NCBI RefSeq assembly: GCF_024139115.2
Contig: NC_085140.1
Coordinates: 29,313,806-29,377,805, forward strand
Length of the DNA: 64,000 nt
Source: Armigeres subalbatus
Lineage: Eukaryota; Arthropoda; Insecta; Diptera; Culicidae
Direction of reading: 5' to 3'
A program made the position numbers and the translations under genes. Position 1 is the stretch's first letter. The number at the start of each line of letters is the position of its first letter. Positions 20,602 to 32,702 of this stretch are shown here, piece by piece. Under the pieces are notes generated by a model. That model made no database searches. It saw only the letters and a program-made list of their open reading frames with translations, and was not told the DNA's origin.

Positions 20602-20666
20602 CGCACCAGAATCACCAAACTAACGGCGCAAGTTTGGAAGATTGCCACACCAACTTTTTCGCCCTG
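20598..20666 (+). CDS. Med13: Mediator complex subunit 13 (skuld), first coding exon
   Basis: The exon encodes 23 residues, MTHQNHQTNGASLEDCHTNF plus FAL, then ends at a consensus donor (CTG|GTAAGT, phase 0). The NGASLEDCH-N-F-L string is the conserved N-terminus of animal Med13/skuld, the large scaffold of the CDK8 kinase module that controls Mediator access to RNA polymerase II in the nucleus. The ATG at 20598 is the only in-frame one; a TTG 42 nt upstream is not used in my call. The next exon (normally continuing with a -DL-GIKW- motif) was not seen anywhere to the right, so intron 1 probably exceeds 43 kb. The rest of this ~2,000-residue protein lies outside the window. Confidence 0.85.
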
Positions 20667-22130
20667 GTAAGTCCCTACGTTCTACCTTGCACTTTCCCGC
20701 AGCATTTTCTCATTGTTGCCTTGACTATTCTGGATGTTTTGTATGTGTTTTGAATGGTGGTATCTTGAAAACAATCATAAAATAAAACATGACAACTATT
20801 GACAACTTGGCCAAAGCCTCAAATAAAAACAATATTTTTTTATACTTATAACAAATTATGTATGTGCTTAAGATTGAACGTGTCATTGAAATCAAACCAT
20901 TGAAATGAGATTTGTTGACATGCCGAGCAATGTCCGCGTCCACATCACCATCGATCAATGAAGAGCTGTGTGTTGACTTACATCATAGTAAGCAACGTAA
21001 ACACAAAACACCACCAATAACAGCAGTTGCTGCAGAAGCAGTTTCAAGGCGACAGTGCATGCACAGCATGCTGAGTCGGTAACCGAGAGCTGAGGTCATG
21101 TCTAATTGGGCCTTAAACGGCGGCACACTCTGAATAGTAATCTCGGAAGTGTGTGTGTGTGTGCGCGAGATTGCGCTGCAAAACTTTTCCGCACTGATAA
21201 CCTGATATCAACACACGAACGCTGCCCACCCCGTGCGAGTCTTATCAGACGAAATAGATTCCGAAAACGAGCCATTGAGTGCGTGAGAGAAATCATTGTG
21301 GCATTGTGCTAGCGGCGCTACCAATCGTGTAATTTAGCATATCTCGTAAACTGTTTATAAGGAACGCAGCAAGGCAATACAACTGCGTTCGCACACATAC
21401 TCACATGGCGAACGACCAACTTTAGCGGCTTGTGTAGTCAAAGAAGTTGTTCCTCAATCCGTTCTTTCGTAGAGCGTTCCGGTTAAGGAGGACAGAAGAG
21501 CGAGAAGGGGAAGAATTCCAAATTTGCGCACCACTGGCTGGTACAGAGAGGCAGCCAGGCAATTATCAACCAGTCAGACATTCAGCCAGTCAACCGATAC
21601 GGTCGAAGATATTGTCCAACAAGCAACGCTGGAAAACTGGTTCGCTCGTCTCCCTCTCGGCATTGGTATTGTATGACTGATCAGGCGTTGGCGTGTGCAG
21701 TACGGTTGTTGTAGGAGGGGAGGAATAGTTGACAGAAAATGGTCTATCAAATTTATTACCTAGAATTATAGACCAAAATTTAATATCAAAGCTTAAATCA
21801 GTGGAAAGTATGAAACAAAATATAAAATCCTGAAAAATCTACTTGATAAATATCGGAATTGGTGCGTCAGAAAAGGTTAACTTACTTGAGAAAGTCTAAA
21901 ATAGCACTGACAGATCGACATGTCTCAGTACTCACATATGATTATACTCATTCTAAGAATCCCAGTCCAACCTAATTTTTTGCAAGCAAATCGGATGAGT
22001 ATAAGCGCCAACGACTTGATATTTGTTATACAATTTTCTGAATTATTATTTTGGTCATAACTTTTATAATCATTGATTGTCCGACATGACAATTGCTTTA
22101 ACAAAAATTAATTAATCTGAATTTCCCGTA
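20667..22130 (+). other. Start of Med13 intron 1, mostly unique sequence
   Basis: No credible ORF or transposon was recognised. A GTGTGTGTGTGTG microsatellite lies near 21152. The segment 21000-21700 is less AT-rich than the rest of the intron and could hold regulatory sequence; this is a guess from composition only. Confidence 0.35.
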
Positions 22131-22133
22131 GGA

Positions 22134-23280
22134 TGCAACTTATTGTGAGTCCTTTATTCTTTTATTGTTAAGTGCTTTTCAAGTACCAAAAAAATTAGTG
22201 AGTTTTTTAGCACATACATACATACGTACACATTACTCACATGCATACATTACCTTAATTCATCGAGCTTAGTCGATTTTAATATAACACTAAGGAATTC
22301 CGGAACTTCTATCAAAAATTGTTTATGGAAAGAACATGTTGTTCAAGATAAGCAAAACATAAATTCGAAGGACTGGCCAACAACACATTTTGGGTTGAAG
22401 TTTAATAAGACGCGATTCATCAATAATCTAGTAGCTAGTTGTGGTTTGGCTAACCTGGAGGAAGTAAGTTGGTTTACCGACCTTCTCAAATATTTGTTTT
22501 GAGTTAGTAAAGCAAAATGTGTTGCCATTATTTTTGTTATAAAGACGAGTATCCGATCAGCCAATTTTGAATATTAAAACCCTGATTAATCTACCTAGTG
22601 GTAGTAATGTGTTTCTCGTACATTATGTAGTATTTTGTATTCTGGCCATAACTTTTGAGCGCATAATCCAATTTAGCCCATTTTTAATAGGAAAAAATCA
22701 GACCAAATTTCCCTTTGAATGCAACCTGTTGCGGGCAAATCAGTTCAAGATAAGTGCTTGAAACGTGAGCTAAACTTTTTTACTCATTTTTGGTGTAAAA
22801 AGTGGCATTTTGGCCATTACTTTTGAGCTTTTAGTCCTATCCGGCCAATATTCAGTAAGAAGCATTGGGAAAGAATTCTCCGTCGAATGCAACCTGTTGC
22901 GAGTAAATCGGTAAAGGGTAAGTCCTTTGAAAAATGAGCTAGATTTTTATTTACTAATTTTTTATATATAAAAGTGATATTTTGGCCATAACTTATGAGC
23001 CCAGAGTCCTATCTGGCCAATTTCGAATAGCAAACAATGGAACAGGATTCTCCGTCGAATGAAACTTGTTGCGAGGCAATCGGATAAGGGCAAGTGCAAA
23101 AAAGTGCGCTAGACTTTTTTGTACACACACAGACATCACCTCCTTCTATAAGAAATTTATGAAAATCCCTGACATGCAATCTGTTGCGATCAAATCGTTC
23201 AATAATAAGTGCTGAAGAGTGTGTCTCACTTTTTTGTACACATACATGTCTGCTGAGATATCTGCTCCTAAAAATTTAAC
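22134..23280 (-). repeat. ~170 bp satellite-like tandem repeat, linked to the CTTTCTCGTA family
   Basis: Repeated landmarks are TTTTGGCCATAACTTTTGAG, AGTCCTATCCGGCCAAT, CTCCGTCGAATGCAACCTG and TTGCGAGTAAATCGG. The anchor TGCAACCTGTTGCG recurs at about 22720, 22890, 23061 and 23175, a spacing of 169, 171 and 115 bp. An earlier relic is at 22134. The complement GATTTACTCGCAACAAGTTG is part of the dispersed repeat at 31.8 and 45.6 kb. The head of that family (ATATAACACTAAGG..) lies at 22284, so the block is one long copy on the minus strand. Confidence 0.65.
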
Positions 23281-25061
23281 TAGAAGAGTCGATTGGGTCC
23301 TCGAAACTGAAAATTTCTTATTGAATTCCTGGCACACGAGAAAAGCAAAACACAAGCTTTCGTCCATGCAACTTCATTCAAACAGTTCAGAGGTCTTAAT
23401 CGGTTTCCCTTTCGGGTGTACCTGCTCACGCAAATGATCTTCGTCGCCGTCGAGAGTGACCAGTTAAACACCGCACATCGTTGTGTCGTACACTCGTCAT
23501 ATCGCATGTCGTTACCGTATAACTGTATTAGTGGGCGACGACCACGAGCTGGCTGCTGAAAACCGACCAAAAGCAGAATAGTCGAAGAGCAAAAAAAGCA
23601 ATGAACTTCTCCGCTGGTTTCTGCTGTTCGCCGACGATCTACTAATACAGTGATGTATTCTACGGTAGCGCGGTGGTTGGCACTGTAGTGGGATCAGAAT
23701 AGCAGAAAAACTTGCTTTTAAAAATAAATGAAAATGTTTCAATAATCAGCAACGCGCTTCCCTCCTGCGACTAATAAGCTGACTACAGTACGGGGACGTA
23801 GACGACGACGTCAATGACTGTACGGTGGATATCATGTGAATGTACTTCTATAGTAGGAACAGCGCGGCATGGAAGGAAGCTGAAGGACAGAGTGTCGTTC
23901 GACATCATCATCGCCGCCGTCGTTGTCGTTTACTCTTCGTTCCGAAATGCTTTTGTTATTATTGTTGTCCACGAGGAAGAAAGACAATATCCAGAGCGTA
24001 AGTCAATGGAGCGATCAACGCAAAGAAACGATGGCGAGACTTCAAGTCACAGACTACGTTAATTTTTCGTCGAGGCTGATGAATCCTTCTGATAGCTATG
24101 TACATAACATTTCCTTATTCGATACAATATTTTGAAATTTGATCGTCACGTTTTATCATTCTTCATGCTTCGGATGAACTGCATTTTCTACAACTTCATC
24201 GTTGAGGACAATAGTCCAAAAGACGCCTCAGAGCAAACATCAATTGCATAAAAAAAAACAGACATAGCATCTTCGCGGCGTCGGTGCATGACAGAGGGCT
24301 TCGCATTGGAATAAATTTGCATTAACTAATAGGATACACCAGCCGCAGCAGCAGCGCTAACCGCCAAAGGTTGCAGCAATGTTATGGATGCAATGCAACG
24401 GCACACGCTGAGAAGCGAACGAATGAAATGCAGTGCAGCAAAAAAAAATCAGGCAAGAAGCAGAATATAGAGGTAATACTAAAATAGAACCCATACAAAA
24501 ACGATGAAAAAATCCTACATCCACACGTATCTATCGGAAACACAGTTTGCTTGTCGGTCGGTCGGTGCTAGCCAGGCACCTCTCCTCGGTTGAATGTATC
24601 GTTCGCTACAACAAACAGAAACGGTTGGATGCAGTCGTCGAAGCCGTCGTCATCGCCGTCGCCGACGCCGCAGCTGGCTGGTGCAAGAGAAGACAGCGCG
24701 TTGAACCGCTCGGCTCGGTCTTATGTCCCAGGCATTGCTACTTGCATCGCGTTGCATGGTTTGATTACAGCGCGTGAGGAGGTTGTAGGCAAAGAGGAAA
24801 AAACAGCACCAGGCGTGGTGTGTTCAATGAGCCTTGGCTGCTGCCTTTATCAGCAATATGTGCATTTTTTTTTGTTCAAGTTTAATTATACAGTTGATTT
24901 CCAAATTGAGTGTACATCGTTAATGAGAAGACTTCTGAATACGATTAACACCAAAAAATGTGACAAATAATGTTTAAAAAAATCACTGCGTATGAGACTT
25001 CCAAATAAACGAAAGATAAAAAATGTCAAATATTATACGGAATCAGAATGGTGCATGCCAG
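23281..25061. other. Unique intronic sequence, nothing recognised
   Basis: It contains short frames only. CGTCGTC/CGCCGTCG-rich stretches (23.8-23.95 and 24.63-24.68 kb) and GCAGCAGCAG near 24.34 kb are simple-sequence patches, not proposed as genes. Confidence 0.4.
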
Positions 25062-25170
25062 TTCCTCTTTGTCTTTCTCGTACACCAGAGTGTATATATT
25101 AAAAGTGATTTTTTGATAGAATGCCCAAGGAACCTTAGTGTTATATATCAATTACCTGAACACGATTAAT
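25062..25170 (+). repeat. Fragment of the dispersed CTTTCTCGTA repeat
   Basis: TTTGTCTTTCTCGTACACCA, then TTTTTTGATAGAATGCCCAAGG and TTAGTGTTATATATCAATTA, matches the head of the family at 31.85 and 45.57 kb with many substitutions. Confidence 0.6.
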
Positions 25171-25299
25171 TGAGCTGCTGTCTGTATGTGGTTTTGTTTC
25201 TATCGTTGATTTATAGCAGCGGCTCTAAACCTTTTTCTTGAGAGGTACCCCTTCGAACTTTTGCATTGATTGAGATATCGTAATCCGGTACTATTTACT

Positions 25300-26380
25300 C
25301 TTCGTTCCGAAATTCTCTCTTGGAAAGATGCTTTCGGGCCTCTTGAAACGAAGCTTCCGGGCCTCTTAAAAAGAGGCTTCCCGGGCCTTTCAAAAGAAGG
25401 CTTCCGAGCCTCTTTAAAGAAGACTTCCAGGCCTCTTGAAAGGATGCTTCCGGGCCTCTTAAAAGGAGGATTCCGGACCTCTTGAAAGGAGGCTGCCGGG
25501 CTTTTTGAAAGGAGGATTCCGGCCCTTTTGAAAGGAGGCTTTTACTCTTCGTTTCGAAATTCCGAAATTCCGAGGCTTTCGAGTCTCTTGGAAAAATGCT
25601 TTCGGGTCTCTTGAAATGAAGCTTCCGGGCCTTTCGAAAGGAGGCTTCCAGACCACTGGAAAGAAGGTTTCCGAGCCTTTTGAAAGGAAGCTTCCTGGCC
25701 CCTGGAAAGTAGGCTTCCGGGTCTCTAGAAAAGAGGCTTTCTGACCTCTTGAATGGAGACTTCCGGACCTTTTGAAAATAGGCTTCGGGACATCTTGAAA
25801 GGAGGCTTCCGGGCCTCACGAATAGCGGCTTCCGGGCCTCTTGAAAGGAGGCTTCTGGGCCTCTTGAAAGGAGGCTTCCGGGATTCTTGAAGGAGGCTTC
25901 CGGGCCTTTTGAAGGAGGCTTCCGGGCCTCTTGAAGGAGGCTTCCGGGCTTTTTGAAGGAGGCTTCCGGGCTTTTTGAAGGAGGCTTCCGGGCCTCTTAA
26001 AAAGAAGGTTCCGGGCCTCTTGAAAGGAGGCTTCCGGGCCTCTTGAAAGGAGGCTTCGGAGCCTCTTGAAAGGAGTCCGAAAAGCCTAGTCTCTTGAAAG
26101 TAGGCTTCCTAATATTGAAAGTAGGCCTTCAAGCCTCTTAAAAGGAGCCTTTCAAAAGAAGGCTTCCGAGCCTATTTAAAGAAGACTTTCAGGCCTCTTG
26201 AAAGGATGCTTCCGGGCCTTTTAAAAGGAGGATTCCGGACCTCTTGAAAAAAGGCTTCCGGACCTCTAGAAAGGAGGCTGCCGGGCTTTTTGAAAGGAGG
26301 ATTCCGGCCCTTTTGGAAAGAGGCTTTTATTCTTCGTTCCGAAATTCCGGAATTCCGAGGCTTTCGAGTCAAACAGCTTG
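25300..26380 (-). repeat. ~22-24 bp GA-rich minisatellite, first block
   Basis: About 45 units of the type CTTGAAAGGAGGCTTCCGGG plus CCT. Three interruptions read TTTACTCTTCGTTCCGAAAT (25296, 25542, 26327). About 215 bp ending in this interruption (25380-25595) is closely repeated at 26150-26375, giving a higher-order duplication. Long minus-strand open frames here are translations of the repeat and not genes. Confidence 0.85.
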
Positions 26381-26599
26381 GGCGGGAAATTTTCATTCAA
26401 TAATATCGTCGCCTAAGTAACGCCAGCTATATATTCCTAGCGCATGAGATGAGTCTCATGAGACGTACATTGAGACACGCTCACTCAGATATTTTATGTG
26501 CGCGCTAGCTTCTCTCGTCGCACTGAAACGATGCTACGTGAGCTTTTGTAGCTCATGGCACACTGTCTCATCCATGCATACACGAGAATTAAGAGACTC

Positions 26600-27115
26600 T
26601 GCTCTTGAAGGAGTCTTCCGGGCCTCTTGAAGGAGGCTTCCGGGCCTCTTGAAAAGAAGGTTCCGGGCATCTTGAAAGGACGCTTCCGGGTCTTTTAAAA
26701 GGAGGCTTCCGGGCATCTTGAAAGGAGGCTTCCGGGCCTTTTAAAAGGAGGCTTCCGGGCCTCTTGAAAGGAGGCTGCCGGGCCTCATGAAAGAAGGCTT
26801 CCGGACCTCTTGAAAGGAGGCTTTCGGGCCTCTTGAAAGGAGACTTCCGGGCCTCTTGAAAGGAGGCTTCCGGGCCTCTTGAAAGGAGGCTTCCGGGCCT
26901 CTTGAAAGGAGGCTTCCGGGCCTCTGGAAAGGAAGCTTCCGAAACTCTTTAAAGGAGCCTTCTGAATCTTTTGAAAGGAATTCTACGAGCCTCTTGATAG
27001 CAGACTTCTGAGCTGCTTGGAAGGATGTTCCGAGAAGCGTAGACAGATGCTTTCAATCCTCTTGTAAAGAAGCAACTGAGCTTTTCGGAAAAAAGCCTTC
27101 ATGCCTCTCAAATCC
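26600..27115 (-). repeat. ~23 bp GA-rich minisatellite, second block
   Basis: The same unit as the preceding block. It is most homogeneous at 26810-26930, where GGCCTCTTGAAAGGAGGCTT recurs with hardly a change, and it decays toward 27100. The blocks are separated by ~220 bp of unrelated sequence (26381-26600) containing ATGAGATGAGTCTCATGAG, which may be an insertion. Confidence 0.85.
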
Positions 27116-27157
27116 GTGGTGGTTTCCGGACCTTAGGATTCAAGATCTTATTTCAGA

Positions 27158-27297
27158 AGTGGAGGACGACTTGCGGACGCTCTGTAGACTGCGTGGCTGG
27201 CGACGAACAGGCATGGACCAAGCTGTATGAAGAAGACTTTTTTGTATGCACTGCACAGGCAACTTCGGCCTTAGTTTGAGGAAATAATAATAAATAA
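27158..27297 (+). mobile_element. 3' end fragment of the 14.8 kb LINE family
   Basis: The plus strand reads VEDDLRTLCRLRGWRRTGMD and, after a disruption, LFCMHCTGNFGLSL. This corresponds to the same C-terminal end as the 14.8 kb element. It closes with GGCCTTAGTTTGAGGAAATA and TAATAATAAATAAT. Only ~140 bp of a 5'-truncated copy remain. Confidence 0.65.
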
Positions 27298-29045
27298 TTA
27301 AAAAGGATTGTTCAACAGTTTTGTGACAAATATCGAGTGCAGAAATCGATAAAATCGCTATTTTGATCCAATTTGTTTTCACATAAAAGATTGCAATGAA
27401 TCATAGAGGTTGGAAACCAAGTTTCATCATCCCTCCATAAGGTGCAATGACAGCTAGATAAAAGGAAAATTATCCTTGCAAATAGTTGAAGCCTCTGATT
27501 TCATGGAAAAATAAGATTGAAAAACTTCTGCTGGATTAATGTTTATAAAGCCTTTTTGGAAGCCAATCCCCCCCCTCTCCCTTCCACCACAGTCGCAACC
27601 ATCCAGCAAGAGACCAATAACCATTATGTTATTGGGTTCGGTGAAATCAAAGGGCTTCCAGCAAATATATTATATTAACAATATGGTTCACTTCGAGCTT
27701 TTCCATTCAACGAAATGGCGAACCATTTGCCGGTGATAACAACATCATCTAGCGAGCGAAGAGGAATCTAAATGTGTTTTCTTCTTGTTTATTCTAGCAA
27801 ATCTTCCTGCTAATTTACAGTGACAGTCATGCTGTAGAAAAGTTGTCATACGACAGTGCAGGGATGTCCATACTTTTCTGAATAAATCGATCATCAACAT
27901 ATCGTTTATTTTTTGTTTTACACGTATTTCGATGATATATTAATAATAATAGATAATTGTGTTCCGAAATGCATGCGGCGCGTTAGAAAATATTGACTAA
28001 ATTTCTTTTGGGTCGAAAATAATTGAAGGCATTAGTTAGTTTTTCGCAAGATTTTTTATCCGCAGTTGCCAGCATCCAGGTGCTAGCATATAATGCGCGG
28101 AAAGAAACGTTTAGTAAAACACCAGAAATTTGCATGGCGAAAGCATCACACGCGGGTGCTCTCAACAGTTCGTACTTTTCTTGAAAAAAGTATTTGATGT
28201 TAGTTAAGCAGGAAGGTATTCGCAACTCCACCTACCAAATATCTTCTGATAAATTTGTTTGATATTAATAATGTAATAAATATATTTTATCGTAACATTG
28301 ATTCCAGAACAAATATTTCTAGTGCCTTTCATTTAAATGCATCAATATTCTTCGTGAGTTAGAATTTAGAATTAGAGCTGGAATTTTTATATCTATGGGT
28401 TTGTATCCTTGCTTTCACCGAAGGCAAAATTAATAAAAATTAGAGCTTTTGTCTGCATCCTCTGCAGTGATTTGACCGATTTGCAAGATTGTTCGCGATT
28501 AATTTGTCACAGGTCTAGCGGCTTCCTAATCATCAATTAGTGATATGCACCGGTCTGAAAATCATCGGAATTTTCACAACTTCACAATTCACAACTTGTT
28601 TTATACCCAATTGCCTGTCCCGATCATTCTGTCCAACCCCATGTATGGCATAATGAAGTGCAGATTTTTTTTGCACTGGTTGAACAATAATTGGTATCTT
28701 TTGAAAACACATGGGCTCGATGGCCAAAATTATTTTCATTTATTGCATTATTTAATGAAGAATATAAATTCTATTGTAAAATTTTTCGACGAAGCAGAAT
28801 TAATACTAATATTCAAATTACGTAAACATTTTCAAAAACGCAGTCCCAATCAGATTTACTTGTTATATAAAAGCACTTCTTATAACTATATAGCTATATT
28901 CAATTTGATAATATTCCTTGAAAATTGAGTTAATATGGGCAATAATAGTGTGGTATCGTACAATGATGTACTTATATCAAAATCAATTTGATTCGTTCAC
29001 GAATTCCCCCATAAGTGCTTGAAGTATTTTCGTGCTACGTTCGTG
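27298..29045. other. Intronic sequence without recognised features
   Basis: AT-rich; the ORF at 28545-28928 has no recognisable family features or codon pattern and is not proposed as a gene. Confidence 0.4.
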
Positions 29046-29681
29046 TATGAGTTATTCTCGCTGAAACCGGGCCACTATTTGCACGAGGTTCTTAAAAATG
29101 CCTTAATTTATATTCTTTCGAACGATTTCGGCGAGTATATTAAGGATCCAAGTTAAATTCTTCAGAAAGATGAACCCCCCGTTAGATGGCCCTTTAAAAA
29201 ATAATTTGGTAAATAGTACATAACTTTTGATAGATACATACACCTGAGATTTTTAGACACAATGCACAATATAAGCTAAACTTTCCATCGATGTATTAAT
29301 ATTCAAAATTGGTGGTTGCGAACTTGGCGGAAAAAAAGTTTTCAAAAAGAAATCCAAGATGGCGGCCAAATTCAATATGACTGCTTCTATTTTTGCAATT
29401 GCAAATTGAGGATACACTCTTCCTCTTTCCAACGATATGCTGATCTCTACGATCGGTTGAGAAATGTTGGAGTTATGATTGTTTTGGTGAGTCAAGAATT
29501 GGCAAAAATCGAGGGGTCCATTAAAATAATTTCGTGTATAACTAACGAGGGATTTATCTTTCTGAAGAATTTAACTTCGATCCTTAATATACTCACCGAA
29601 AGCTTTCGAAAGAATATAAATTTAGGCATTTTTAAGAACCTCGTGTAAATAGTGGCCCGGTTTCAGCGAGAATTACTCATA
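29046..29681. mobile_element. ~640 bp element with ~130 bp terminal inverted repeats
   Basis: The left end TATGAGTTATTCTCGCTGAA, CCGGGCCACTATTTGCACGA, GGTTCTTAAAAATGCC is mirrored at the right. There GGCATTTTTAAGAACC, TCGTGTAAATAGTGGCCCGG and TTTCAGCGAGAATTACTCAT close the element. The ~370 bp interior has no transposase ORF. Arms differ at a modest number of positions. Confidence 0.75.
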
Positions 29682-30999
29682 TGTTTAAACCATGTGATCA
29701 ATTTGGTTGATTGCTAACTGAATAGCAAGTTTATATATATAGTAAAATGCATGAACTCTTGTACGTTATGTGTCTTTTTCAAATTGATGCTTCCCAAAAG
29801 TATAACCTTGTTTTTTGTCGATTCTTTGACTAATTTATTGTCAAAATTCCCAAAGAATCATATTATTTGATGCAGGGGAAGGCGTAATCATAATCGTTGA
29901 AACCTGCCATTGAAAATATATTTTAAATATCATGATATTTTGGCGAAGTAGAGCGCTAGGTGCCGATTGAAATATGAAAATTTACTAAAGACATCAATAT
30001 TCTTGTTGAAATACACCTCGCATTTCTACTTTCGCATAAGTTCTTGAAATATGATGAAAAATAATTACGTCTATTTGGAAAAAATCACTTCGGAATAGTG
30101 GTTTGTTTACAAAATAGAATTGTCAGTGGGAAACCCAATTTCAATAGAACAATGGGAAACTCAAAGATGTTGGCTATAAGCCATTTTATAGAAAGCTCAA
30201 ATGACAGGAGACCAAATACTAATATTTACATTTTACAAGGAACATTTGCGAAAATGAAATGAAATGATGATGATGATGACGAAATGATGATGGTTTACAT
30301 GCAAATTTACCAAAACAAAGACCGAGCCCTCCACTCAAAATTTCGATCAGCTGTTCGAATCTGTCTCATAAAATGGCTTATTGTCAAACGTAGTGGGTAG
30401 GATTGGGGATGCCAGATACCTGATTTGATGCCTCTAAATATTTTTAAAATTTAAACAAAAAAAATGAAACTGCACAAATGAGCTGCAGAATTAGCCCAAT
30501 TAGGATGAAAACCGTCAAACAGTAAAAAAGTGTGAAAACAAAGAACGAGTATAAAGCGAGATGTGAATGAAGAATATTAACTTCAACAGCAACCTCTTAG
30601 CTTTCCAAATGTTTCACCGTGTGTCATTTTTGATATGGTGGTTCAACACGAGGTTCAACGTGCAAAATCAAATTTATTATACATATTAGCAAAGACATGT
30701 CTACTACAATTTTGCTAAACATTTGATTTTCCGTAGGCATTCGATTAACTTTAATCGATTATGTGCACAAAAAAACATCAGGCATCCCTAGTTTTTTTCT
30801 GATGACATTTTGAAGTGTGTGTGTTTAACGATCCTCATGTTTTGGGTAGTTTCGTTTCAGTGTGTATCGATCCTTTTGGGCACGGATGGCGCCACATGCG
30901 GTGTCGCCAAAATTTCGTGAGAGTGAATCATATTGTTAATATAGTATATTTGCTTCCAGTCTGTGCGAACAAGCAGGTTCAATATCCTTAAGCCACTAG
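29682..30999. other. Intronic sequence with minor repeats
   Basis: A 15-bp inverted pair, ATAAGCCATTTTATA (30176) and CATAAAATGGCTTAT (30367), flanks an imperfect GATGATGAT microsatellite at ~30252-30292. GGGGATGCCAGATACCTGAT (30406) and ACATCAGGCATCCCT (30775) could be ends of a further small element. Nothing else was recognised. Confidence 0.35.
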
Positions 31000-31840
31000 T
31001 GCTAATGGAGTCCTTGGGACATAACCCAACTATGTGTCTCTCACTCTACTACCATAATGCTCAAAATTCGAAAGTCCACGTGTGTCAATGGGGAGTTGTG
31101 ACTTCGATGTGTTTATTTTCGCAGAAATTAAGCTCTATTTCGACATTGCTCACGTAGAAATCAGTTCGGACTACATTATTTTTCGTGGAGATCGCAGTGA
31201 ACCAACAAGACTACATTCAAGTGGTGGAGGCGTATTATTTGTTGCCAATAACAGCCTAGAAAGAGTCGTAATCCACATCATTGCAAACGTTCTATATACA
31301 TACCGCCCATCTTGCTCAAGTTTTGAGCTCTATTCTGCTACCGCCGATGCAGAACAAAGTGTCATCGTGAGTTCTTCAGATTCCGATGTAATCTTGTCAG
31401 CAGCTGGACCCCGTCATCAACGGATACGTTCCCTCCAATATGTCCACCGATCCTGAGAGAGAGTCCTTATCGAAACTTTGCTCGCCACTAGCATGCGCCG
31501 GATTAACCTTTTCTCCAATCTGAACGGAAGTCTTCTCAATTTCGCTTTCGTCAAACTCCCTGAATACTTCGATCTACTACTGTCATCTTCCCTGATGTAG
31601 CTTTTAAATTCACTTCAATGATGTGAACGGAAGATTTTCCGATGTACATTTGGACATACTGCTGGCTAACAAAACAGTCAATGAGATGGTCCAAATCGTC
31701 TATGAAAAGATCAACATAGTCATAGTCATCAATGACATGTCCGAGGAAAAGCAGCGCAATTCTAATTCAGATTTCTATAGGCCAACGTGAACTTTCGAAT
31801 TGTGGAATCTTCGCAACAGTCTCAAGAAATGAAAAAATAC
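31000..31840 (+). pseudogene. LINE ORF2 endonuclease fragment
   Basis: CDFDVFIFAEIKLYF, DYIIFRGDRSEPTR and SSGGGVLFVANNS correspond to the N-terminal core of a LINE apurinic-type endonuclease (the conserved GGG-V turn is intact). After a frame break NLNGSLLNFAFVKLPEYFDL matches the later endonuclease segment, and further decayed coding sense runs to ~31.84 kb. The RT part is absent. The sequence differs from the Juan-like copy, so it belongs to another non-LTR family. Confidence 0.6.
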
Positions 31841-31842
31841 AA

Positions 31843-32360
31843 GGGCGTTTTTTGCCTTTCTCGTATACTAAGTATACGTAAAGGCTATAATTTCACTCCA
31901 AAACCAAACTTTTGATAGAAGGCTCGGAGACCCATAGTGTTATATACCAATCGACTCAGCTCGACGAATTGAGGTGATGTCTGTTTGTGTGTATGTATGT
32001 ATGTGTGTGTGTATGTGTGTATGTGTACAAATTTTGTAGACACACTTTTTGGAACTTAGCATTACCCGATTTACTCGCAACAAGTTGCATTCGACGGGGA
32101 ATGCGGTCCCATTGTTTGATATTGAAAATTGGCCTCGGACATTGCATTTCGGAATTATTGAAAAATCATTGTTTTTTCCCAAGGGTTTAAAACCGAAAAT
32201 TTTTTTTTCAAGGATGGTGGAAATGCATAGTAATTAATGCAGAAGCATGCAAAATGATAGAAAAAATGCAATATATCCCCCTAAAGTGCTTTTTTGACCT
32301 TTCCTATGTGATTTTTTCAGTACATTTTACGATGCACGAGAAAGGCATCATCGCCGCTAG
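31843..32360 (+). repeat. Dispersed CTTTCTCGTA repeat, long copy with GT-rich microsatellite
   Basis: The order is TTTTTTGCCTTTCTCGTATA; ATTTCACTCCAAAACCAAAC; GTTATATACCAATCGACTCA; GCTCGACGAATTGAGGTGAT; a GTGTGTATGTATGT microsatellite (31983-32030); then TTACTCGCAACAAGTTGCAT and GATATTGAAAATTGGCC. The last part shows that this repeat and the 22.1-23.3 kb satellite share units. Confidence 0.75.
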
Positions 32361-32702
32361 GTGGATTAATCTGGGTTTTTTGGTCAACAACCGCTCACAA
32401 TAAAGCGACAGCGTTCGTGAACTGAACTGAACACAAGTCGCTTCTCTCCTTCTCGTACAACGACTTTATCACGAACGTTAATCAAATCGAACGTTAAGAA
32501 CGACCCTTTGTGCAGGTTATGCACATTTCATAAAAATTAAGGGTATTATGTTTTTCGTACCATATAAAATTGAGCTTGCCGATCCTTTTGCGTCACTTCA
32601 AATCCTCATTACTTGGCATAATTAGGCTCTCATATCTTGTCATTCAATATTGCAATTCTGCACCGCTTTGGTAAGATTTAATCTTCTAGTTCACTCATTC
32701 AT

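Noticed and set aside
20556..20753. Longer Med13 N-terminus starting upstream
   Set aside because: The upstream in-frame initiator is a TTG; the ATG at 20598 matches the conserved family start, and sequence after 20666 is intron.
25295..25819. 174-aa minus-strand ORF
   Set aside because: Pure translation of the 23-bp GA-rich repeat; no start context or splice structure.
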